Positions 1-7,678 of a stretch of DNA of 64,000 nucleotides are shown here, in pieces (the first letter of the stretch is position 1; every line of letters begins with the position of its first letter). Under the pieces are notes generated by a model. It did not search any database. It saw only the letters and a program-made list of their open reading frames with translations, and was not told the origin of the DNA. The DNA is taken from NCBI GenBank assembly GCA_017745595.1, contig WMBV01000007.1:62001-126000 (forward strand), written 5' to 3'. This stretch comes from Bordetella petrii. Lineage in GTDB: Bacteria; Pseudomonadota; Gammaproteobacteria; Burkholderiales; Burkholderiaceae_B. The translations under genes and the position numbers were made by a program.

Positions 1-1
1 C

Positions 2-235
2 GACCTGGCCCGGGCCGCGACCCCGCTGCGCATTCTGCCGATCGGCCGCGCGCCCGGCGCGGCCCTGCACGATGCCGACGGCCAGGCTTACCAGCGCTAC
101 GGCGCGCGCCCCGGCACGCTGTACGCGATCCGCCCCGACGGCTATGTGCTGGGCCGCTGGGGGCAAGACGACGTGCCGGCGGTGCGGCGCGCTCTGACGC
201 CGTATCATGCCCTTACGGAGACCCGCCATGACTGA
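2..235 (+). CDS. FAD-dependent aromatic monooxygenase, C-terminal fragment
   Basis: This is the last 77 residues of a gene that enters from the left edge. The visible part reads YQRYGARPGTLYAIRPDGYV and then LGRWGQ. It resembles the thioredoxin-like C-terminal domain of class A flavin hydroxylases of the MhpA/phenol hydroxylase type, where a line such as LIRPDGHVAARW is typical. The FAD-binding domain lies outside the window, so the substrate cannot be told. The stop codon overlaps the start of the DUF2783 gene by 8 nt, which indicates translational coupling. Its neighbours (DUF2783, Bug receptor, MarR regulator) are the usual companions of aromatic hydroxylases in this group of bacteria. The family call is moderately secure, the substrate is unknown. 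Confidence 0.6.
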   Translation, partial: DLARAATPLRILPIGRAPGAALHDADGQAYQRYGARPGTLYAIRPDGYVLGRWGQDDVPAVRRALTPYHALTETRHD

Positions 236-407
236 ATCCGATCTGGACCTGGCCTATACGCGCCTGGCGCAAGCCCTGACCCGCGCCGGCGAAGCGCAGG
301 CCCCGCTGTTCCTGTCGGCGCTGTGCCTGTCGCTGATCAGCCGGCAAGATGAGGCCGCGCCCGTGCTGGCGCTGATCGAACAGGCCGAGCAGGCGCTGCG
401 GGCCTGA
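228..407 (+). CDS. DUF2783-type small protein
   Basis: A 59-residue acidic, helix-rich protein that starts MTESDLDLAYTRLAQAL. A longer reading from an upstream start exists, but the ATG at 228 overlaps the stop of the preceding monooxygenase by 8 nt and has GGAG a few bases upstream, which fits a coupled operon. Size, composition and position directly after a flavin monooxygenase match DUF2783, a family of unknown function that commonly accompanies such enzymes. The family assignment rests on size, pattern and context and not on a distinctive motif. Confidence 0.6.
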   Translation: MTESDLDLAYTRLAQALTRAGEAQAPLFLSALCLSLISRQDEAAPVLALIEQAEQALRA

Positions 408-433
408 CCGCCAACCATACGCTGCAACGACCC

Positions 434-489
434 GCTGTACCCATTTGCTGTACCTGATTTGCTGTGCCTATTACCAAGAACGCTGTACC
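434..489 (+). repeat. Four iterated GCTGTACC octamers in a gene leader
   Basis: GCTGTACC occurs at 434, 447 and 482, with a one-base variant GCTGTGCC at 461. The first three are spaced 13 and 14 bp apart, and two share the longer core TTTGCTGT(A/G)CC. The array fills most of the 100-bp gap before the Bug gene at 508. It could be an iterated regulator site or a small tandem duplication; nothing in the sequence decides between these. Confidence 0.5.
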
Positions 490-507
490 ACGACGGAGAG
501 ACAACCC

Positions 508-1476
508 ATGAATCGCTATCTGAAGGCCGCGGCCGCCTTGCTGCTGGCCGCCGGCGCCCTGCAAGCCCAGGCCGCCGACTACCCCACCCGCGCCATCGAA
601 TGGGTAGTGCCCTACCCCGCGGGCGGCGGCACCGACATCGTGGCCCGCACCCTGGCCGAGAAAATGACCGCCTCGCTCGGCCAGCCGATCGTCATCGCCA
701 ACAAACCCGGGGCCGCGACCGCCATCGGCGCCGACTATGTCGCGCGCGCCCAGCCCGACGGCTACACCATGCTGTCCGGCGACACCGCCACCCTGGCCGC
801 CAACCCGGCGCTGTATCCGCAACTGTCGTACGACCCGGCCACCGACCTGAAATCGGTGGGGCTGATGGCGCGCTTTGCCATGATCCTGGTGGTGAACCCC
901 TCGGTGCCTGCCAAGACGCTGGACGAACTGACCGCCTGGATCAAGTCGCAGCCCAACGGCGCCGACTACGCCACGCCGGGCTCCGGCAGCCCGCACCACC
1001 TGGCCACCGAACTGTTCCGCCTGCGCACGGGGCTGAACCTGGTGCACGTGCCGTATCGCGGCGCGGCCCCCGCGGTGCAAGACGTGATGGGCGGCCAGGT
1101 GCCCATGATGTTCGTCGATTCGGCCACCGGCCAGCAGTACATCGCGTCGGGGCGCCTGCGCGCCATCGCGGTGGCCAGCGCCAAGCGGCTCGAATCGATG
1201 CCCGATACGCCCACGCTGATCGAACTGGGCATGAAGGATTTCGAGGCCTATGCCTGGCAGGGGCTGCTGGTGCCCAAAGGCACGCCCGATGCCGTCGTCG
1301 AGCGCCTGAATACGGCCTTGCGCGGCGCCCTGGATGCGTCCGAAGTGCGCGAAAAATTCAAGGCCATGGGCCTGGAAGCCATACCCAGCACGCCGCAGGA
1401 AATGACCGCCTATGCCGAGGCCGAGCGCAAGAAATGGGGCAAGGTCATCCGCGACAGCAAGATCACCGTCAACTGA
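508..1476 (+). CDS. Bug-family tripartite tricarboxylate transporter receptor
   Basis: A 322-residue periplasmic solute receptor. It has a signal peptide (residues 1-23, cleavage near AQA-ADY), then the family marks VVPYPAGGGTDIVART, GQPIVIANKPGA, DGYTML and VHVPYRGAAPAVQDV. Bug proteins bind carboxylates or other organic acids and deliver them to TctA/TctB membrane subunits; no such subunits are encoded nearby. The ATG at 508 is chosen because GGAGAG lies about 10 nt upstream and the signal peptide begins there, while longer readings would add non-signal sequence. It follows the monooxygenase/DUF2783 pair and precedes a MarR gene, so it probably serves uptake of the aromatic acid or a related substrate handled by that enzyme. 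The ligand cannot be predicted. Confidence 0.9.
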   Translation: MNRYLKAAAALLLAAGALQAQAADYPTRAIEWVVPYPAGGGTDIVARTLAEKMTASLGQPIVIANKPGAATAIGADYVARAQPDGYTMLSGDTATLAANPALYPQLSYDPATDLKSVGLMARFAMILVVNPSVPAKTLDELTAWIKSQPNGADYATPGSGSPHHLATELFRLRTGLNLVHVPYRGAAPAVQDVMGGQVPMMFVDSATGQQYIASGRLRAIAVASAKRLESMPDTPTLIELGMKDFEAYAWQGLLVPKGTPDAVVERLNTALRGALDASEVREKFKAMGLEAIPSTPQEMTAYAEAERKKWGKVIRDSKITVN

Positions 1477-1505
1477 CCCTGGGCGGGCCCGGCCCGCCAT
1501 TTTCC

Positions 1506-2009
1506 ATGCCGACCCACACCGCCAGCGACGCCCTGCCCGACCTCGAACGCTTCCTGACCTACCGGATGCACGTGGTCAACAAGGTATCGGACCGCGACAG
1601 CAACCGCGCGTACCAGGAAACTTGCGGCCTGCCGCTGGGCGAAGCCCGCTGCCTGGCGGCCATCGGCCGCTACGCGCCGCTGTCGGTCAATGACCTGGCC
1701 CGCGCCGCCAACCTGCACAAGGGCCAGGCCAGCCGCTCGGCCCAGGCGCTGGTCGAACGCGGCCTGGTCATCAAGCAGGCATGCGAGGGCGACGCGCGCG
1801 GCGTGGTGCTGACGCCCACCGGCGAAGGCCGGGCCCTCTACGCGCGGATCGTGGCGCTGATCGCGCGCCGCAACGATGAGATATTCGGTTGCCTGAGCAC
1901 GCAGGAACAGGCCCAGCTGGGCGCCATGCTGGACCGCGTCATCGCGCACATGGGTGATACCGATGCCTATGCGGAAACACGGGCATCGGAAAACATGGCA
2001 TTAAGATAG
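1506..2009 (+). CDS. MarR-family transcriptional regulator
   Basis: A 167-residue winged-helix regulator. The DNA-binding part is around residues 55-100 (LSVNDLARAANLHKGQASRS followed by a recognition helix and ALVERGLVIKQ), and the wing has GDARGVVLTPTGEG, the usual MarR signature. It begins 29 nt after the Bug gene in the same direction and probably belongs to the same transcript. By position it is likely to control the monooxygenase/Bug operon in response to an aromatic acid; this is inference. The start at 1506 gives a normal family length. Confidence 0.85.
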   Translation: MPTHTASDALPDLERFLTYRMHVVNKVSDRDSNRAYQETCGLPLGEARCLAAIGRYAPLSVNDLARAANLHKGQASRSAQALVERGLVIKQACEGDARGVVLTPTGEGRALYARIVALIARRNDEIFGCLSTQEQAQLGAMLDRVIAHMGDTDAYAETRASENMALR

Positions 2010-2039
2010 CGCCTGCGGCACCGAAGCCTGTTCAACCCA

Positions 2040-3347
2040 ATGGCGGTGGATACGATGTTCAGCAACATCAAGGCGGCAAGCAACGCAGGCGGCCTGCTCC
2101 GGGCATTGGCCCTGATGGCCTGCGCGCTGGCGCTGGCGGGCTGCTCGTCGCCCGTGCGATTGATGCCGACGCCGCTGAAATTCACCATGGGCTACGTCGA
2201 CCCGTTCACGCACGGCGGACAGAACGGCGAAAGCTCTTATATTTCGTTGTTCTACGCCACCAACCGGGCGGTGCTGATCGAATCGCGCCAGCCGGTCTAC
2301 ACCATTTTCCCCAGCGACACCCTGCGCATGGGCACCGCCTACGTCCAGATCGGCGACGGGACGCTCGACTGGGACCGGGTCACGGCCCTGTCGACCTCCG
2401 ATGTCGAGCGCGGCCGCCCCATACTGAGCCTGAAGCGCCTGGAAGAACAGGCCTCGTTCGACATCGGCAGCCAGGCCCCGCCCAATGCGCAGGCCCGCGC
2501 GTTCTACGACGAAATCAACCGGGCGCTGGCCGCCAGCCCCAGCAAAGACTTGATCGTGTACGTGCATGGCTTCAACAATGCCGTATGGCGCGGCACGGCG
2601 CAGGCAGCCCAGTTCCGCCACTTTACCGGCCGGCAGGCGGTCGTGCTGGCATTCCTGTGGCCGTCGGCCGGCAGCCTGCTGTCGTACGCGACCGACGTGC
2701 GCGTGGCGCGGGCGTCCGTGCCGGCATTCACGCGGCTGGTGGATGCGCTGCTGGCCCATACCGATACCGAACGCATCAATATCCTGGCGTTCAGCGCGGG
2801 CGCGCGGATCGCCAGCGAAGGGCTGGCGGCATTGGCCCATCCCCGCGCGGACGAATCGCCGGACGACGTCCGCGCCCGCCTGCGCCTGGGCCAGGTGTAC
2901 TTTGCCGCGCCCGACGAAGACGTGGACCGCTTCGTGGCCGACCTGGGCGCGTATATCCCGTTCACCGACCGGGTGACGCTGAGCGCGAACATGAATGACC
3001 GCGCGCTGCGCTGGGCCGCGCGCCACCAGGGCGTCGCGCGCGCGGGGCGCCCCAGCCGCGAGTCCCTGGATTCGGCGCAATGGCACTTCATCACGAAGGC
3101 CTCGATGCAGCTGGGGTTCGACATCATCAACGTCGACTCGCGGGAAATTCCCGGCCTGCAGCGCCGCGCGCACGGATTCTGGTACGGCAATCCCTGGGTC
3201 AGCAGCGATGCGCTGATGCAGTTCCTGTGGCACAAGCCGCCGCAGGAGCGCGGGCTCGAGCCCCACGTGACCTCGGAAGGGCTGCGCTTCTGGGCGTTTC
3301 CGCCCGACTATCAAGACCGCGTCCGGGAGCTGCTGCGCGAACGCTAG
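2040..3347 (+). CDS. DUF900-type alpha/beta hydrolase lipoprotein
   Basis: A 435-residue protein with an N-terminal lipoprotein signal whose lipobox is LALAGC (near residues 30-35), so it is probably anchored in the outer or inner membrane. The body contains LIVYVHGFNNAV (the oxyanion-hole strand-turn), VLAFLWPSAG and a nucleophile-elbow-like INILAFSAGARIA, the pattern of DUF900 alpha/beta hydrolases. The elbow reads F-S-A-G and not the strict G-x-S-x-G. A start at 2055 (MFSNIK) would give a more compact signal peptide and cannot be excluded. Its 3' end overlaps the convergent NlpD-like gene by 4 nt. Substrate unknown. Confidence 0.75.
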   Translation: MAVDTMFSNIKAASNAGGLLRALALMACALALAGCSSPVRLMPTPLKFTMGYVDPFTHGGQNGESSYISLFYATNRAVLIESRQPVYTIFPSDTLRMGTAYVQIGDGTLDWDRVTALSTSDVERGRPILSLKRLEEQASFDIGSQAPPNAQARAFYDEINRALAASPSKDLIVYVHGFNNAVWRGTAQAAQFRHFTGRQAVVLAFLWPSAGSLLSYATDVRVARASVPAFTRLVDALLAHTDTERINILAFSAGARIASEGLAALAHPRADESPDDVRARLRLGQVYFAAPDEDVDRFVADLGAYIPFTDRVTLSANMNDRALRWAARHQGVARAGRPSRESLDSAQWHFITKASMQLGFDIINVDSREIPGLQRRAHGFWYGNPWVSSDALMQFLWHKPPQERGLEPHVTSEGLRFWAFPPDYQDRVRELLRER

Positions 3348-4159
3348 CGGGGCGGCAAGGCGCCCGAGGGGTCGACCGGCTGGCCGCGATAGCGCAGTTC
3401 GAAATACAGGCCCGGGCCGCGGCGGTCGGTGCTGCCTATTTCGGCAATCTGCTGGCCTTGCGAGACCTTCTGCCCTTCTTTGACCAGCATCGTGCTGTTG
3501 TGCGCATAGATGCTGAGGAAATCGCCGGAATGCTGCACGATCACCAGGTTGCCGTAGCCGCGCAGGCGGTTGCCGGCATACACCACGCTGCCCGCGGCGG
3601 CCGCCTGCACCGGCGTGCCGGCCTTGTTGACGATGGTGATGCCCTTGGACGAACTGCCGTTATAACGCTGCGTAACGGTGCCTTCGGCGGGCCACACCAG
3701 CTTGATACCGCGCACGGCGGCGGCGGATGCCGCCGGCGTGGCGGCCGGCGCGCGGGTGGAACTGGATGCGGATGCCGCGCCGCTCTTGTTGACGCGCAGC
3801 ACCTGGCCCTTGCTGATGCGGTTGGGGTTGGACAGGTTGTTCAGGCGCATCAGCTCGGCCACGCTGGTGTCGTGCTGGCGCGCGATCTTGCTGAGCGTGT
3901 CGCCGGACTGCACCCGGTAATACCCCGGCCCGACCTTGGTCGAGCTGCAGGCCGCCAGCAGCATCAGCAGGCTGGCGCACAGCGCGGTGCCGGCGCGGCG
4001 CCACGCGGCCGCGGTACGGGGGCGGCTGGCCGCCAGGGGCAAGAAGGTGGGTAGGGTCGGAATAACAGGCACTGACAGCGTATCGGTATAAGTGAGGCCG
4101 AAATCGGGAACATCCCCGCCCAGAAGGGTAACAAGAATCGCTGTAACAGGCTTGTGCAT
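3344..4159 (-). CDS. NlpD-like LysM/LytM (peptidase M23) lipoprotein
   Basis: A lipoprotein with a hydrophobic segment ending in the lipobox LLAACSS (about residues 65-71 of the 271-residue form), a LysM peptidoglycan-binding domain (YYRVQSGDTLSKIARQH to ISKGQVLRVN), a low-complexity Ser/Ala linker and a C-terminal LytM domain (GYGNLVIVQH, LSIYAHNSTMLVKEGQKVSQ). The LytM metal-binding histidines are degraded: the usual HxH reads YFEL. This matches NlpD/EnvC activators of N-acetylmuramyl amidases and not active endopeptidases. The ATG at 4159 puts a long stretch before the signal; an inner GTG start closer to the hydrophobic segment is possible. The canonical nlpD sits beside pcm and rpoS, which are absent here, so this may be a paralogue. 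Confidence 0.8.
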   Translation of the reverse strand: MHKPVTAILVTLLGGDVPDFGLTYTDTLSVPVIPTLPTFLPLAASRPRTAAAWRRAGTALCASLLMLLAACSSTKVGPGYYRVQSGDTLSKIARQHDTSVAELMRLNNLSNPNRISKGQVLRVNKSGAASASSSTRAPAATPAASAAAVRGIKLVWPAEGTVTQRYNGSSSKGITIVNKAGTPVQAAAAGSVVYAGNRLRGYGNLVIVQHSGDFLSIYAHNSTMLVKEGQKVSQGQQIAEIGSTDRRGPGLYFELRYRGQPVDPSGALPPR

Positions 4160-4199
4160 TTGAATCAAGGCACGCGGTGCCGCAGCCAGGTCGCGGCCA

Positions 4200-4333
4200 G
4201 GTGTCTGACTCCCGCAGGGTGTCAGACACCGAAGCCTGGCCAAGATTTTCCGCACACAGCGGTGTCAGGCACCCTGACGGGAGCCAGACACCTGGCAACG
4301 ACGGTGTCCGACACCCAGCGGGAGTCAGACACC
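4200..4333. repeat. Hairpin-repeat cluster A (three units)
   Basis: Three copies of a 31-32 nt element lie between two divergent genes: 4200-4230 (direct), 4261-4292 (inverted, diverged) and 4303-4333 (inverted, one internal change). The consensus has 10-bp arms GGTGTCTGAC/GTCAGACACC around TCCCGCAGGGT, in which CCC and GGG can pair again. A 30-nt spacer (4231-4260) separates the first two units. The stretch 4200-4292 matches 10114-10206 at all but one base. No coding function is evident, although the open frame of the NlpD-like gene runs upstream through it. Confidence 0.9.
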
Positions 4334-4411
4334 TGCCGCCCACCCGCCGCCCCGTCGCGCCCCCGCCCCACCTGTGGCAAAATTTCCCAGCTCCGCTCCT
4401 GTCCATTTCCC

Positions 4412-5335
4412 ATGTCCCCCGCCCGCGCCACCTTCCCCTACGACTACGCGCGCGTCGAGCAGGTCGTGGCCCGGCACGTCCCGCAATGGCGCGGCATGGC
4501 GTTCGACGCCATCGTGGCGATCGCGCGCGGCGGGCTGCCGGCGGCCATGATGGCCTGCACCGCGCTCGACCTGCCCCTGCACGCGCTGGCATACGACCGC
4601 CGCGCCCGGCGGGTATCGTGGTTCACCGCGCAAACTCCCGCCCCCGGCGCGCGCATACTGCTGATGGAAGACATCGCCGGGCGCGGCACGACCCTGTCGG
4701 ACAGCATCGATTTCCTGGCCGCGTCGGGTTACACCTTCAAGGTGTTCGCGCTGGCCTACGACGCCGAATCGCGCGTGCGCCCCGATTTCGGGGTCGAGAT
4801 GCCCCCCGGGTTCCGCGCCTGGTTTCCCTGGGAACGCGAGTCGGTCACGCCCGCTTACGACGTCACCCATAACCTGCCCTGCCTGCCCCCCGACGCCTAT
4901 GCCTCGTGGGCCATCGACCTCGACGGCATCCTGCTGCCCGACCTGGCGCCGCACCTGTACGAATCCGACCTGGCCGCGACGCTGGCACAGCGCGACCTGC
5001 TGTTGCCCTCTGCCTGCCTGCCGGCGCGCGACCTGAGCCAGCTCACCGTCATTACCGGCCGTCCCGAACAAGACCGCGCGCGCACCCAGGACTGGCTGCG
5101 CCGCCACGGTTTCCGCGGCGCGCTCGTCATGCGCGACGCGGCCCGCCACACCGCGCAGCAGACCGCCGAACACAAGGCCCAGGCCATCGTGTCCGGCTGC
5201 TACACCCATTTCATTGAAAGCGACATGGCCCAGGCGCTGGAGATCGCCCGCCGGGTCCCCGTGGCGCGCGTGTACTGGTGGAATGGCCAGACGGCCTTGT
5301 CGGTCTACGCCAGCCACGCCGCCGAACTGGGATGA
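4412..5335 (+). CDS. Phosphoribosyltransferase-HAD phosphatase fusion protein
   Basis: A 307-residue two-domain cytoplasmic protein. Residues 1-150 look like a type I phosphoribosyltransferase: VAIARGGLPAA, then the PRPP-binding loop LLMEDIAGRGTTLSD at about 84-97. Residues 163-307 have all four HAD-superfamily motifs: DLDGILLPD (169-177, with the DxD pair), TVITGRP, a lysine in EHKAQAI, and FIESDMAQA. A transferase that makes or salvages a nucleotide joined to a phosphatase that could act on a related phosphate suggests nucleotide metabolism, but the base and substrate are unknown. The ATG at 4412 is the first after repeat cluster A; upstream frame extension only reads through the repeat. 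It is followed by a convergent gene. Confidence 0.75.
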   Translation: MSPARATFPYDYARVEQVVARHVPQWRGMAFDAIVAIARGGLPAAMMACTALDLPLHALAYDRRARRVSWFTAQTPAPGARILLMEDIAGRGTTLSDSIDFLAASGYTFKVFALAYDAESRVRPDFGVEMPPGFRAWFPWERESVTPAYDVTHNLPCLPPDAYASWAIDLDGILLPDLAPHLYESDLAATLAQRDLLLPSACLPARDLSQLTVITGRPEQDRARTQDWLRRHGFRGALVMRDAARHTAQQTAEHKAQAIVSGCYTHFIESDMAQALEIARRVPVARVYWWNGQTALSVYASHAAELG

Positions 5336-5399
5336 CGCCGCGCGGGCCGCGGCAACCCTGCCCGGCGCGCACTCCGGCCCCGGGCGCTCTCTGCGCCGC

Positions 5400-6359
5400 T
5401 TACGCCGGCAAGCGGCCCCCGGCGTCGATCACCCATTCCGATACGCGTTGCGCGATCTCGTCGCTGTTGTCGTCCATCATCAGCATATGGGAATTCCCCT
5501 GTATGCCCTGGTCGGCCAGCCGCCAGGTGTCGACATGGCCTTCTTGCGCCCCGAGCGCGTCGGCGTACTGGCCACCCGCGGCGACCAGGCGCGTCCAGAG
5601 CGGCGTGGCATCCAGGTAATCGCCGTAGACGAACAAGAACGGCTTGCCGGCCACGGCTTGCGGCCGCACCGGCTCGGCAAAACCCGAGGGCTCGATGGCA
5701 ACGATTCCGCGCACCAGCTCGGGCCGTTCGTGCAGGGCGCGGAACGCCACTTCGCCTCCGTGGCTATGGGCCACCACCAGGCTGGGGCCCACGCGGTCCA
5801 GCACGGCGCATAACCCCCGCAGCGCCGCATCGTTGTTGCCTATCCAGCGCGGCACGGCATGCTGGATGAACGTGTCGAAGGCCGCCAGCGGAAAGCGCAG
5901 CCCGCCGAAACCGCGCCGCCGTGCGTAGTCTTCGGGCGCCCCGAAGCGAAACAGCGACCAGCTTTCCTCGGCGTTGCGGATGATGGGCGCATCGGGCCAC
6001 ACACTGCCGAACGGCACCCAGCCGGCACGGCCGCGCTCGACGTTGTCCACCACATACACCGTATGGCCCAGCCGCAGAAAATGCTGCAGCCAGCCCGGCC
6101 GGCCATCCGGCGTGGTCTCCCACATTGCGCCGGTCATGCCGCCGCCGTGCAGCAGCACCAGCGGCCAGGGCTGGCTGGGCCGTGCGGGAACGAAATACTG
6201 CACGTAGGCCTGTTCGAAGTGGTAATGCCCATTAGGGTCGTACTGCAGCGTCGCCGTGCGCGTGAACGCCACCTGGCGCACCGCCTCGCCCGTGACGCGC
6301 ACGGGCCGGCCGCCGGCGAAGAAACTGCCGAAATCGGCCAGTTCCAGCGGCGGCTTCAT
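5400..6359 (-). CDS. Alpha/beta hydrolase, esterase-like
   Basis: A 319-residue hydrolase with no signal peptide. It shows LVLLHGGGMTGAMW (oxyanion hole), the nucleophile elbow VVAHSHGGEVAFRA with Ser in the usual place, an acid-residue region around LFVYGDYLDATP and a C-terminal His in GNSHMLMMDDN. This pattern is found in an alpha/beta hydrolase group related to secreted esterases. Its start codon overlaps the stop of the preceding periplasmic binding protein gene by 4 nt, so the two are translated together; the pair probably imports and then hydrolyses an ester or lactone. The substrate is unknown. Confidence 0.8.
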   Translation of the reverse strand: MKPPLELADFGSFFAGGRPVRVTGEAVRQVAFTRTATLQYDPNGHYHFEQAYVQYFVPARPSQPWPLVLLHGGGMTGAMWETTPDGRPGWLQHFLRLGHTVYVVDNVERGRAGWVPFGSVWPDAPIIRNAEESWSLFRFGAPEDYARRRGFGGLRFPLAAFDTFIQHAVPRWIGNNDAALRGLCAVLDRVGPSLVVAHSHGGEVAFRALHERPELVRGIVAIEPSGFAEPVRPQAVAGKPFLFVYGDYLDATPLWTRLVAAGGQYADALGAQEGHVDTWRLADQGIQGNSHMLMMDDNSDEIAQRVSEWVIDAGGRLPA

Positions 6360-7573
6360 TGCTTGACCAGCGCGCAGTGGCTTTCCGCCAGCGGCCACGC
6401 CAGCGCCTCGCCGGGGATGGTGCGCACCACCCGGTAATAGTCCCAAGGCCGGGTAGATTGCGCGGGTGTCTTCACTTGCGCCAGCAGCATGTCGCGCACC
6501 ACCAGCCCGTCTGCACGGATGTGCGCGTTCAGGCTGAAGGCATCGTCAATGGGCAAGGCCTTCATCTGCGCCATGACGGCCTTGCTATCGGTAGTGCCGG
6601 CGGCTTTCACCGACTTCAGGTAATGGCGCACGGCCCCGTACACGCCTGCCTGCAGGAAGGTGGGCGGATGCCCGACCCGGGCCTCGAACTGCTTGCTGAA
6701 GGCACGGGTGCCGTCGTTCATGTCCCAATAAGACGGCACGGTCAGGTAAGTGGATTGTGCCGCCTGCAGGCCCAGGCTGTGCACGTCCGTCAGCAGCAGC
6801 ATCATGGCGGCCAGCTTCTGGTCGCCCCGGCCAATACCGAACTCGGCGGCCTGCTTGATGGCCATGATCGTATCGCCTCCGGCATTGGCCACCGCCACGA
6901 CCTGGGCCCGCGACGCCTGCGCCTGCAGCAGGAACGACGCAAAATCGGAGGCGTTCAGCGGGTGGTACACCGTGCCCACCACTTTGCCGCCATTGGCGGT
7001 AACCACCGCCGAGGTATCGGCCGCCAGTTGCTTGCCGAAAGCGTAGTCGGACGCCAGGATGAACCAGGTCAGGTTGCCTTCGCGCACCACGGCATCGGCG
7101 GTGCCGCGCGGCAGCGCGTAGGTGGTGAAGGTCCATTGCACGCCATACGGCGAGCACTGGGCTTGCGTCAGCGCCGTGGTGCCCGGGCTGGAGAAAATCA
7201 CCAGCTTCTGCTTTTCGCGCGCCACCGCCTGCACGGCCAGCGCGACAGAAGAATTCGGCACATCCACGATCACGTCCACGCCATCGGCGTCATACCATTG
7301 GCGCGCCATGCTGCTGCCGATATCGGGCTTGTGCTGGTGGTCGCCCACCACCAGCGCGACCGGCTTGCCCAGCACCTGGCCGCCCATTTCTTCGATGGCC
7401 ATGCGGGCTGCTTCTACCGAGCCCTTGCCCGTGGCGTCGGCCGTGACCCCGGCCAGGTCGGTCAGTACGCCGATCTTGACGCCTTCGGCATCGTTGGCGC
7501 GGGCCTGGGCCGCCGCCCCCAGCGCCAGGCAGGCCAGCCAGGCTGCCGCACGGCGGTTGATGGAAATTTTCAT
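6356..7573 (-). CDS. ABC transporter periplasmic substrate-binding protein (LivK type)
   Basis: A 405-residue protein with a signal peptide (residues 1-26, ending AQARA), followed by the type I periplasmic binding fold of the branched-chain amino acid/amide family: VKIGVLTDLAG, EAARMAIEEMGG, a hinge region FSSPGTTALT, WFILASDYAFGKQ and VAVANAGGDTIMAIKQAAE. No permease or ATPase genes are adjacent, so the membrane part of the transporter must be encoded elsewhere or shared. It is translationally coupled to the downstream hydrolase through a 4-nt stop/start overlap. The ligand is likely an amide, ester or aromatic acid and not necessarily an amino acid. Confidence 0.88.
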   Translation of the reverse strand: MKISINRRAAAWLACLALGAAAQARANDAEGVKIGVLTDLAGVTADATGKGSVEAARMAIEEMGGQVLGKPVALVVGDHQHKPDIGSSMARQWYDADGVDVIVDVPNSSVALAVQAVAREKQKLVIFSSPGTTALTQAQCSPYGVQWTFTTYALPRGTADAVVREGNLTWFILASDYAFGKQLAADTSAVVTANGGKVVGTVYHPLNASDFASFLLQAQASRAQVVAVANAGGDTIMAIKQAAEFGIGRGDQKLAAMMLLLTDVHSLGLQAAQSTYLTVPSYWDMNDGTRAFSKQFEARVGHPPTFLQAGVYGAVRHYLKSVKAAGTTDSKAVMAQMKALPIDDAFSLNAHIRADGLVVRDMLLAQVKTPAQSTRPWDYYRVVRTIPGEALAWPLAESHCALVKQ

Positions 7574-7678
7574 GATTTGTCTCCTGGTGCGGCGCCACCG
7601 GCGAGCGCGTGGCCGCGCCCGCCTAAAGTACGGCGAAACACCGGGCCGCGCAATGTCGCCGCCGGCCGGGCCCCGCGG

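Noticed and set aside
4200-4333. Repeats with spacers that could suggest a CRISPR array
   Set aside because: Units alternate in orientation, spacers differ in length and one spacer is shared between loci. No cas genes are present. A REP-like hairpin family fits better.
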